Below, piece after piece: positions 6,511-12,206 of a stretch of DNA of 12,206 bases. How positions within the stretch are numbered: the first letter of the stretch is position 1; every line of letters begins with the position of its first letter. Made by a program: the position numbers and the translations under genes. Source of the DNA: Acidimicrobiaceae bacterium (lineage in GTDB: Bacteria > Actinomycetota > Acidimicrobiia > Acidimicrobiales > Bog-793). The stretch covers positions 5,549 to 17,754 of the forward strand of contig PMZN01000162.1 in assembly GCA_003170375.1 (NCBI GenBank). The letters are read 5' to 3'. The notes under the pieces were generated by a model. It was not told the DNA's origin and made no database searches. It was given only the letters and a program-made list of their open reading frames with translations.

Positions 6511-7414
6511 GGGCGACGCCCTCGAGAGTGCCGACCTCCGGTCACGGTTGGAAACCTCGCCTCGCGCTCGGGTCCGAGGCATGGCGAACGAAGAAGAACC
6601 GTCGCACAGCCTTGACGATGAGCGCCCCGGGGTCCCTCGGCGATTGGCTGAGACGACCACCGTCGTCCCCCTTGCCAGGCGCTCACGGCGCGGGTGGAAG
6701 TCCCGGCTTCGCCGGATCATCCTTGCCGTGATCGGGCTGTTCGCGGCGCTTGTCCTCGCCGGACTGGGATACGAGCTGTCCCTCCCGAGCGTCGCCAACG
6801 CCCCTGCACTCGTGGCGGCAATCGTAAGAGCGCACAAGGGCGAAGTCGGACGCCTGCCAGTGCCGGTCAAGCTCGGCGAGGCAGTGGTCGCAGTCGAAGA
6901 TGAGCACTTCTATGGGAACGTCTTGCTGAACGTCCTCGACGGCGCGGCACGTGCTGGGCTGACGGCCCTGCACACAAGTGGCGACCCTGGCGGGAGCACC
7001 ATCGCTCAGCAACTGGCAAAGCAGCTTTATGCCGTGGGGAGCGGTTTCGGCACCACGCTGGAGGAAGTTGGGCTCGGGCTCAAGCTCTCTGTGAGCTACT
7101 CAAGGCCCACGGTCCTCGAGATGTACCTCAACGCCGTCTACTACGGGAACGGCTATTGGGGCTATGTGAAAGCCGCACGTGGGTACTTCGGCGTTGGTCC
7201 CAACCAGCTCAACTGGGCCGAGGCGGCCATGCTTGCCGGACTTCCGCAAGCGCCATCGTCTTACGATCCCCTCCTGCACTTAGCGCTCGCAAAGCAACGC
7301 CAAGGTCAAGTCCTCGACCAGCTGGTTGCCAATCACATCCTCACAGCCGCGCAGGCGGATGCCGCCTATCAGGCCCCGCTTCCCCACATCGTTGATCAAC
7401 GGGCGACCGAATAG
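6503..7414 (+). CDS. Membrane-anchored GT51 transglycosylase-like protein
   Basis: About 303 residues: a polar N-terminal tail (1-68), one membrane segment (about 71-91) and a GT51 (peptidoglycan glycosyltransferase) domain (about 110-290), with no transpeptidase domain after it. Motif 1 reads VEDEHFYGN (131-139): the catalytic Glu132-Asp133 and Phe are kept, but the usual His-x-Gly that completes EDxxFxxHxG is replaced (Asn at the His position). Motif 2, GGSTIAQQLAKQL (163-175), is intact. The ILE-YLN-type motif is VLEMYLNAVYYGNG (204-217), followed by AARGYFG and EAAMLAGLPQAPSSYDP. The RKxxE motif before it is weak (TTLEEVGLGLKL). GT51 enzymes polymerise lipid II outside the membrane; a monofunctional MtgA-like role is the closest fit. 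I chose the ATG at 6503, which has GAGG in front and overlaps the kinase gene; an ATG at 6581 is an alternative. Activity is uncertain because of the motif changes. Confidence 0.85.
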   Translation: MVEGDALESADLRSRLETSPRARVRGMANEEEPSHSLDDERPGVPRRLAETTTVVPLARRSRRGWKSRLRRIILAVIGLFAALVLAGLGYELSLPSVANAPALVAAIVRAHKGEVGRLPVPVKLGEAVVAVEDEHFYGNVLLNVLDGAARAGLTALHTSGDPGGSTIAQQLAKQLYAVGSGFGTTLEEVGLGLKLSVSYSRPTVLEMYLNAVYYGNGYWGYVKAARGYFGVGPNQLNWAEAAMLAGLPQAPSSYDPLLHLALAKQRQGQVLDQLVANHILTAAQADAAYQAPLPHIVDQRATE

Positions 7415-7425
7415 CCGCAACGGCT
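7413..7425. terminator. Possible weak hairpin between convergent operons
   Basis: AGCCG-CAA-CGGCT, a perfect 5-bp stem overlapping the stop of the GT51 gene. The 57-bp gap (7415-7471) separates convergent genes, so termination from both sides is expected here. There is no proper T-run, only CAACTTTGC, hence the low confidence. Confidence 0.22.
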
Positions 7426-7471
7426 CAACTTTGCTCTCCGGCTGGGCGCTCGGCCCGACGGCGGACCTCGA

Positions 7472-8905
7472 CTAGCAGACTTGCTCGCCGGCGAGCTTGG
7501 CTCCCAGCTTGAATGCCTCTTCGTTGATCGGGATCATGGCGCACTTCTGCTTCAGCGTGGCGCGGATGGCCGTGAGGAACGTCTCCTCCGGGAAGACCTT
7601 CGTCGCTCCCTGAAGGGCGCCGAGCGCGACGACGTTCTTCACCAGTGCCGCACCGAGCTCAGCAGCCACGCCGGTGAACGGCACTGGCACCGTCCTGACC
7701 TCGGTGGCGAGGTCGTCCGGTCGGGCGCTGATGACCGAGCTGTCGTAGATGACCAGTCCACCGGGCCGCACGGTTGGGCCGAACTTCGCGAGGCTGGGAG
7801 CGTTGAACGCCACGAGCACGTGAGGGCGTGGTGCGGCCGGGGACATCACCTCCTTCAGGGCCACATGGACATCGGCGTACGACGTGCCGCCGCGAGACTC
7901 GGGGCCATAGCTCGGGATGTGCGTCGAGTCGTACCCTTCGTTGATCGCGCTGCGGGTGAGGATCATTGCTGCGGTCTGGGCGCCATCACCGCCGGACCCC
8001 GCGAGCTTGAAGCTGATGTCTTCGGGGTCGATGTGAGTTGGGAACTCTTCGGCGAAGCGAGGCGGGCGCTCGGTGGTCGCGCCCACCGCGGTCAGCGCCG
8101 CCTCAGGATCGAACCTGGCCGTCGGGATGACGGGGAAGGCCGCCCCGTCCGTCGTGTCCTTCTTCACGCCGAGCGGGAAGATCGGCACCATGTTGTCCCT
8201 TACCCAGTCCTCAGCGGCCTCGGGTTCGAGGCCGAGATGGACCGGGCACTCGGAGAGAACTTCGACGAAGGCAAAGCCGGTGCCGGCTACCTGTAGTTCG
8301 AGCGCTTTCTTGATGGAGCGCTTGGCGTGGGTTCGCCGCCTGTTGTCGTACAGCGCGACCCGCTCGACGTAAACGGGTCCGTCCAGACCCGATATCAGCT
8401 CTGCCATCTTCAGCGGTTGGCCGGCCAAGAGAGTCCGGCCCTTCGGCGTCGTGGTCGTTCGCTGGCCGATGAGGGTTGTGGGAGCCATCTGGCCGCCGGT
8501 CATCCCGTAGATGGCGTTGTTGACGAAGATGACCGTGATCGGGATCCCGAGCTGCGCAGTGCTCACGATCTCAGCCAGGCCGATCGACGCGAGATCGCCG
8601 TCTCCCTGATAACAGATCACGATCGAGTCCGGGTTCGCCGTCTTGTGACCGATCGCCACCGCCGGGGCGCGCCCGTGCGGGGCCTGGGTGTTCCCGACGT
8701 CGAAGTAGTAGTACGAGAATACCGAGCAGCCGACCGGCGAGACCAGGACGGTACGGTCCTGAACGCCGAGCTCGTTGATGGCTTCAGCAAGGAACTTCTG
8801 CGCCAGACCGTGCCCGCAGCCCGGGCAGTAGGTCGTCGAGTGAGCATTGACCCCTTCGCCATTGGCGTGGCGTTCGAACTGGTGGTAGAAGACCGAAGTC
8901 GACAT
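7472..8905 (-). CDS. 2-oxoacid:ferredoxin oxidoreductase, fused beta-gamma subunits (VOR type)
   Basis: A 477-residue fusion. Residues about 1-285 are the TPP-binding beta subunit: TTYCPGCGHG (24-33) with Cys27/Cys30, PVGCS (57-61), the TPP motif GDGDLASIG (101-109) through FVNNAIYGMTGGQMAPTT (127-144), and Cys220; these Cys are the expected ligands of the beta-subunit 4Fe-4S cluster. Residues about 295-477 are a gamma subunit: FKLAGSGGDGAQTAA, then YGPESRGG (333-340), with Asp where GxGGQG proteins have Gln. The beta part most resembles 2-ketoisovalerate oxidoreductase. With the alpha chain it would convert a branched-chain 2-oxoacid and CoA to acyl-CoA and CO2, reducing ferredoxin in the cytoplasm. 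The ATG at 8905 overlaps the alpha stop (TGATG) and is preceded by GGAGGAGGTG. The open frame extends upstream to 9394, but that extension is only the other frame of the alpha gene. Confidence 0.92.
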   Translation of the reverse strand: MSTSVFYHQFERHANGEGVNAHSTTYCPGCGHGLAQKFLAEAINELGVQDRTVLVSPVGCSVFSYYYFDVGNTQAPHGRAPAVAIGHKTANPDSIVICYQGDGDLASIGLAEIVSTAQLGIPITVIFVNNAIYGMTGGQMAPTTLIGQRTTTTPKGRTLLAGQPLKMAELISGLDGPVYVERVALYDNRRRTHAKRSIKKALELQVAGTGFAFVEVLSECPVHLGLEPEAAEDWVRDNMVPIFPLGVKKDTTDGAAFPVIPTARFDPEAALTAVGATTERPPRFAEEFPTHIDPEDISFKLAGSGGDGAQTAAMILTRSAINEGYDSTHIPSYGPESRGGTSYADVHVALKEVMSPAAPRPHVLVAFNAPSLAKFGPTVRPGGLVIYDSSVISARPDDLATEVRTVPVPFTGVAAELGAALVKNVVALGALQGATKVFPEETFLTAIRATLKQKCAMIPINEEAFKLGAKLAGEQVC

Positions 8906-10299
8906 CAGCGCACCTCCTCCAGACCCAGCACGTGCTCGATGATCTCGTCCTGCGACGGGAGGATCCCACCCATGCGACGGACGTGGCTCAACGGCGGTGG
9001 CAGGACGTCGGCGTGGCTCAGTGCCAGCCGCAGCTCGTCCTCCAGCTGGCCGCTGCTCGCCTCGACAACCACGAGGCGCTTCACTCGGTCGAGCAGAGTG
9101 CGGAGGGCCTCGATCGGGAACGGCCACAGCGTGATGGGGCGGAAGAGGCCCACCTTCAGACCTTTGTCCCGCAGCTCCTTGATGGCGCCTTTCGCGAGCT
9201 GAGCCGGTGTGTTGCACGCCACGAGGAGGATCTCGGCGTCGTCGCACCGGTAAAGGTCGGCGCGCTGCTCTTCGGCCGTCATCCGTTCGTACTTCTCGTT
9301 CAGGTGCACGTTGTGCTGCTCGAGCCCCAACTCCGAGAGGTTGAGCGAGCAGATCAGGTTGCCCCGATGCGAGTGATCGCCGAACACCGCCCACTCGGGT
9401 ATCCCCGGCTCCACCATCCGGCGTGGCAGCCGCACCTTCCCGGTCATCTGACCGAGGTAACCGTCGCCGACGACCACGACAGGGTTTCGGTACTTGAACG
9501 CGAGCTCGAACGAGAGCATCGCGATGTCCAGCATTTCCTGCGGCGTTGCCGGGGCCAGCACGATCGCGTGGGTGTTCCCGTGGCCCAGGCCGCGGCAGAC
9601 CAGCTTGATGTCCGCCTGTTCGGGCCCGATGTTGCCCAGCCCTGGCCCACCGCGCATCACGTTCACGAACACCGCAGGAACCTCTGCCCCGATCATGTAG
9701 GAGATCCCCTCCAGCATCAGGCTGAAGCCAGGAGAGCTGGTGAAGGTCATGCAGCGCTTCCCGGCGCCGCCGGCGCCGTACATCATGTTGACGGTCGCAA
9801 CCTCGCTCACTGCCTGGATGAAGACTCCGTCGAGCTCGGGTAGCACCCTCGCCATCAGCTCAGCGCCCTCGGTCGATGGGGTGATCGGGTAACCGAAGAC
9901 GTGGCGGCAGCCGGCCAGGACGGCGCCAACCGCCGCCGCGTAGGTCCCCTTGACGATGAGCGGCTCCCGCTCCGGCAATGGAACCGAGGTGTCCGGCCGG
10001 GGCTCCGGCTGCGGTGCGTCGAAGGGGCGAGGGCCCAGAACCGTGCTGGGATCAAGCAACTCGAAGGCCGCCTCTTCGCCTTGCGGCCGCAGACCATAGG
10101 GCTCCGGGCAGGCATCGAAGCAGAGACCGCAGCCGTTGCACTGCGACAGGTCGAGAACGATCGGGATCAGCCCCGTCTCAGGGTTGATCTCGGTACCCAT
10201 CGTGATGCAGGCCTTGGTGCACGAGGTGATGCAGCGCCCACAGCCCTTGCAGTACTCCGGTACGACGAAGGGCTTGGGTCGTTCGGCCACCCTGGTCAT
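8905..10299 (-). CDS. vorB: 2-oxoacid:ferredoxin oxidoreductase, fused delta-alpha subunits (VorB-like)
   Basis: A 464-residue fusion. The N-terminal delta-like ferredoxin part (about 15-70) has two 4Fe-4S motifs, CKGCGRCITSC (Cys17/20/23/27, plus an extra Cys31) and CNGCGLCFDACP (Cys54/57/60/64). A Pro-rich linker (about 90-112) leads to the alpha domain from about 115: VFGYPITPSTEGAELMA (134-150), QAVSEVATVNMMYGAG, TSSPGFSLMLEGISY, RGGPGLGNIGPEQAD (216-230) and YRNPVVVVGDGYLGQM (270-285). These blocks follow VorB of 2-ketoisovalerate oxidoreductase as I recall it; the substrate could still be another 2-oxoacid. The alpha chain helps bind CoA and the 2-oxoacid, and the ferredoxin domain passes electrons out to soluble ferredoxin. 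I chose the ATG at 10299 because AGGAGGT stands 6 nt before it; nine more codons are open upstream to 10326. The start of the beta-gamma gene overlaps its stop. Confidence 0.92.
   Translation of the reverse strand: MTRVAERPKPFVVPEYCKGCGRCITSCTKACITMGTEINPETGLIPIVLDLSQCNGCGLCFDACPEPYGLRPQGEEAAFELLDPSTVLGPRPFDAPQPEPRPDTSVPLPEREPLIVKGTYAAAVGAVLAGCRHVFGYPITPSTEGAELMARVLPELDGVFIQAVSEVATVNMMYGAGGAGKRCMTFTSSPGFSLMLEGISYMIGAEVPAVFVNVMRGGPGLGNIGPEQADIKLVCRGLGHGNTHAIVLAPATPQEMLDIAMLSFELAFKYRNPVVVVGDGYLGQMTGKVRLPRRMVEPGIPEWAVFGDHSHRGNLICSLNLSELGLEQHNVHLNEKYERMTAEEQRADLYRCDDAEILLVACNTPAQLAKGAIKELRDKGLKVGLFRPITLWPFPIEALRTLLDRVKRLVVVEASSGQLEDELRLALSHADVLPPPLSHVRRMGGILPSQDEIIEHVLGLEEVR
8911..8920 (-). promoter_or_regulatory. 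Strong ribosome binding site for the beta-gamma gene
   Basis: GGAGGAGGTG on the minus strand, 5 nt before the ATG at 8905 and inside the end of the delta-alpha gene. It fixes the start of the beta-gamma chain. Confidence 0.75.
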
Positions 10300-10305
10300 G
10301 GCGTT

Positions 10306-10312
10306 ACCTCCT
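10306..10312 (-). promoter_or_regulatory. Ribosome binding site for the delta-alpha gene
   Basis: AGGAGGT on the minus strand, 6 nt before the ATG at 10299. It favours this start over the ATG at 10326. Confidence 0.75.
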
Positions 10313-10390
10313 GCAGGGGCTGGCATCCTGCGACGCAGCTGTTTCCGGCACCCACGCTGTCTTGGCTAGAGGGCGCGCTCGCAACCTTGT

Positions 10391-10432
10391 GGGCGCGGCA
10401 CGACTCGAACCGGACGCAGCTGTGCTGCGCCC
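10391..10432. other. Stem-loop zone in the leader of the oxidoreductase operon
   Basis: GGGCGCGGCA (10391-10400) pairs with TGCTGCGCCC (10423-10432) over 10 bp with one G-T pair on the plus strand (a C-A mismatch on the minus strand). A shorter perfect hairpin, CGCAGC-TGT-GCTGCG (10415-10429), competes with it. It lies about 90-130 nt before the delta-alpha start. Mutually exclusive folds could be regulatory, or simply a GC-rich coincidence. Confidence 0.3.
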
Positions 10433-10524
10433 GTCACCAGTGAGAGCGGGGCCCCGGGCATCGTGCGAGGTGCTCCTTGGATCACCCAAACCGGACAAGT
10501 CCTTCTCACCTGTTCTATCTTCGA

Positions 10525-10542
10525 CCCGCGGGCATCCGCGGG
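10525..10542. other. Perfect 7-bp GC hairpin
   Basis: CCCGCGG (10525-10531), loop GCAT, CCGCGGG (10536-10542). No gene ends nearby and no T-run follows, so it is not a simple terminator. It would lie at or near the 5' end of a minus-strand transcript starting near 10543. Confidence 0.35.
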
Positions 10543-10567
10543 GTAGGCCTTTATGTCGTTCTCAGCC

Positions 10568-10581
10568 GGGCCGAAAGACTC
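10568..10581 (-). promoter_or_regulatory. DosR/DevR-like half-conserved motif
   Basis: The minus strand reads GAGTCTTTCGGCCC. I recall GGGACTTTCGGCCC as a common form of the actinobacterial DosR/DevR site; 12 of 14 positions agree, with the right half intact and the left half altered. A CATAAA on the same strand begins 13 nt beyond it, so the motif would overlap the -35 region of a promoter for the oxidoreductase operon. No regulator gene of this type is in the window. Confidence 0.25.
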
Positions 10582-10791
10582 TTTCCACAGGCCAGGACCT
10601 CCAGCCGCGTCGGGGCAAGCGCGTGCATTCCCAGGTCAGCTCGGTCCCGATCTCATCTGCCACGCCTCCCACGGACGTCAGGCTTGACGAGAGGCCCTGG
10701 GTGAGAACTCCGAGTGCCCTTCGACCCTACAACTCCGGTCGCAACTGCAGGAGACTGTAAAGGTGGGAGGCCCGCACAGGGGATCGCGGAC

Positions 10792-12206
10792 GTGAGCGAG
10801 ACAGGCGCCGAGGTCTCGGAGGAAGTTTCGCGCATCAGTCGCCGTATCGGGGTCCACACCCTCGAGGCCTCCGACGCCGGGACCGACCCCTACCTCGACG
10901 CCGTGCTGCGGGACCGGTCGAACGCAGGACGGGCCGCGCTGGACGCGTTCTTGCGCCCTCACGCGATCGCCGTGGTCGGGGCCAGCGCCGATCCGGACAC
11001 GATCGCGGGCTTGCTCTTCGGCAACCTGGTCGACAGCCACTTTGGCGGGGTCGTGCTACCGGTGAACAAGAAACATCCGACGGTGCAGGGTATCGCCGCC
11101 TATCCGGATCTGGCCTCTTGCCCAGTCGTCCCCGATCTCGTCGTCGTGTGCGTCCCGGCCTCCGCCGTTGCCGGGGTGGTCGCCCAAGCCGGTGCTCTCG
11201 GCGTCAAAGCCGTGTGTGTCATCTCAGCCGGGTTCGCGGAGACAGGCGCAGACGGGGCTGCGCTCCAGGCCAATGTCGTTCAGGAGGCCCTGTCGCGCGG
11301 CGTGCGGCTCATCGGTCCGAACTGCACGGGGATACTCGGCGGTACCGCCGAAGAACGGTTCAACGCGACCTTCAGCAGGGCTGTCCCCCGGCCAGGGAGG
11401 ACGTCCCTGCTCAGCCAGTCAGGCGCAATTGGGCTCGCCGTGCTGGAGGCGGCGGAGACTCGTGGCCTCGGGATCGGCGCGTTCGTCTCGGTGGGCAACA
11501 GTACGGACGTTGCCAGCAACGACCTGCTCCTTTACTGGGGCCAAGACCCCGCCACCGACCTGATCCTGCTCTATCTGGAGGAGATCCAGGACCCGCGGTG
11601 GTTCATCCGAATCGCCCGATGGGTCGGCAGGCGGGTCCCCATCGTGGCGGTGAAGGCAGGCCGGACCGAAGCCGGCAGCCGAGCGGCGGCTTCGCACACT
11701 GCAGCGCTCTCCGGCGGCGACGTGGCAGTGGACGCCTTGCTCCACCAGGCGGGCGTCATCCGCGCCGAATCCATCGAGGAGATGCTCGACCTCGCCACAA
11801 TGTTGAGCTCGCAGCGGCGGTTCCCAGGACGCCGAGTGGCCGTTCTGACCAACGGGGGCGGGCCGGGAATTCTTGCCGCAGATGCCTGCGAGACCAACGG
11901 GCTCGTCGTGCCCGAGCTCACTGAGCTCACCGCTGCGCGTCTGCGGTCCCTGCTCCCACCGGAGGCGAGCGTGTCCAACCCTGTCGACATGATCGCCAGC
12001 GCCACCGCGCAGCAATACGGCCAAGCGGTCCGAGTCCTCGGGGCTGCACCTGAGATCGACGCTCTGATCGTCATGTTCAACACACCCCTGCTCACTCGGG
12101 CCACCGATGTGGCAACCGAGCTCATCGAAGCGCGTGCTGAGCTCAGCAGGAACGTCCCGTTGGTCACGGTGTTCCTGAACCGGGAGGGCCCGCCTCCAGC
12201 TCTTCG
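10792..12206 (+). CDS. NDP-forming acyl-CoA synthetase (acetate--CoA ligase family), partial
   Basis: An open frame of 471 codons from a GTG at 10792 that runs off the right edge. After about 55 residues without clear family features comes the CoA-binding Rossmann domain (AIAVVGAS, 59-66; VCVISAGFAE, 141-150; RLIGPNCTGIL, 172-182). Next is the succinyl-CoA-synthetase-like domain with SLLSQSGAIG (205-214), SVGNSTDVASNDLL and SHTAALSGGD (301-310), where His302 is the expected phosphohistidine. A third subdomain begins at about 348 with VAVLTNGGGPGILAAD. The family makes ATP (or GTP) from acyl-CoA, NDP and phosphate, or runs in reverse. An ATP-grasp domain, and possibly a GNAT domain, would lie beyond the window. 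GGGGAT lies 8 nt before the GTG, a weak ribosome site. It is divergent from the oxidoreductase whose acyl-CoA product it could use. Substrate not determinable. Confidence 0.9.
   Translation, partial: MSETGAEVSEEVSRISRRIGVHTLEASDAGTDPYLDAVLRDRSNAGRAALDAFLRPHAIAVVGASADPDTIAGLLFGNLVDSHFGGVVLPVNKKHPTVQGIAAYPDLASCPVVPDLVVVCVPASAVAGVVAQAGALGVKAVCVISAGFAETGADGAALQANVVQEALSRGVRLIGPNCTGILGGTAEERFNATFSRAVPRPGRTSLLSQSGAIGLAVLEAAETRGLGIGAFVSVGNSTDVASNDLLLYWGQDPATDLILLYLEEIQDPRWFIRIARWVGRRVPIVAVKAGRTEAGSRAAASHTAALSGGDVAVDALLHQAGVIRAESIEEMLDLATMLSSQRRFPGRRVAVLTNGGGPGILAADACETNGLVVPELTELTAARLRSLLPPEASVSNPVDMIASATAQQYGQAVRVLGAAPEIDALIVMFNTPLLTRATDVATELIEARAELSRNVPLVTVFLNREGPPPAL

Larger units (their letters stand above)
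10300..10791. other. Long divergent intergenic region
   Basis: 492 bp between the oxidoreductase operon (minus) and the CoA ligase gene (plus), so it should hold both promoters. Frames are open in parts, but the translations resemble no family I know and look like GC-rich noise. Features seen: a stem-loop zone at 10391-10432, a perfect 7-bp hairpin at 10525-10542, a DosR-like motif at 10568-10581, and a TTTATG at 10550-10555 that reads CATAAA on the minus strand and could serve as a -10 for the oxidoreductase operon. Confidence 0.5.

Noticed and set aside
5428..6870. 480-codon open frame on the minus strand across the kinase and GT51 genes
   Set aside because: It is antisense to two genes with full sets of conserved motifs, and its translation is Arg/Ser/Gly-rich with no domain; it is a shadow of GC-rich coding DNA.
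9251..9264. CCGGTAAAGGTCGG, a near match to the shared element
   Set aside because: It lies within the delta-alpha coding region, differs in the conserved part and lacks the tandem partner.
8906..9394. N-terminal extension of the beta-gamma frame
   Set aside because: It lies inside the delta-alpha gene in another frame, reads as Arg/Ala/Gly-rich noise, and a strong ribosome site precedes the ATG at 8905.
10391..10440. tRNA-like 3' end on the minus strand (GGTTCGAGTC followed by a CGCGCCC strand)
   Set aside because: The would-be T-stem does not pair, and no 5' acceptor strand lies at the required distance; only the T-loop-like sequence matches.
10488..10503. CCGGACAAGTCC as a second DosR-like box
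   Set aside because: The GGAC/GTCC halves are separated by 2 nt, not the 4 expected between GAC and GTC, and no flanking match is present.
10362..10760. 132-codon plus-strand frame in the divergent intergenic region
   Set aside because: No recognisable domain, no good ribosome site, and composition like other chance frames in this GC-rich DNA.

Overview
The window is GC-rich DNA with frequent GTG starts. It carries several gene families typical of Actinomycetota: the decaprenyl-phospho-arabinose pair dprE1/ubiA, an OmpR-type two-component system and a single-domain GT51 protein. No rRNA, tRNA, transposase or CRISPR array was seen. The class cannot be fixed from the sequence alone. An actinobacterium outside the well-known genera, with some anaerobic or microaerobic metabolism, is my inference.

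Layout: (1) 1-1195, minus strand: the 5' part of dprE1 (cut by the window edge) overlaps the end of a UbiA-family decaprenyl-phosphate phosphoribosyltransferase by 4 bp; in mycobacteria these enzymes make the arabinose donor for the cell wall. (2) 1196-1574: a gene-poor gap holding one copy of a short shared regulatory-looking element. (3) 1575-4250, minus strand: three tightly packed genes for a haem/flavin transmembrane reductase, an exported FMN-binding protein with a flavinylation motif, and an ApbE flavin transferase. They read as a system that moves electrons from cytoplasmic NAD(P)H to a flavin outside the membrane. (4) 4251-4426: a divergent promoter region with the second copy of the element. 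(5) 4427-7414, plus strand: response regulator, histidine kinase and a membrane-anchored GT51-only glycosyltransferase, all overlapping, so probably co-translated. (6) 7472-10299, minus strand: two genes for a 2-oxoacid:ferredoxin oxidoreductase of the VOR (branched-chain 2-oxoacid) type, with the usual four subunits fused into two chains (delta-alpha and beta-gamma). (7) 10300-10791: a 492 bp divergent intergenic region with hairpins and a weak DosR-like motif. (8) 10792 to the right edge, plus strand: an NDP-forming acyl-CoA synthetase (partial).

Most interesting points: the flavin electron-transfer operon with a two-component system transcribed divergently from it; a tandem 11-bp repeat element shared between that divergent promoter and the region upstream of ubiA/dprE1; the unusual subunit fusions of the oxidoreductase, divergent from a CoA ligase that could turn its acyl-CoA product into ATP; and the GT51 protein with an altered first motif sitting in a two-component operon.
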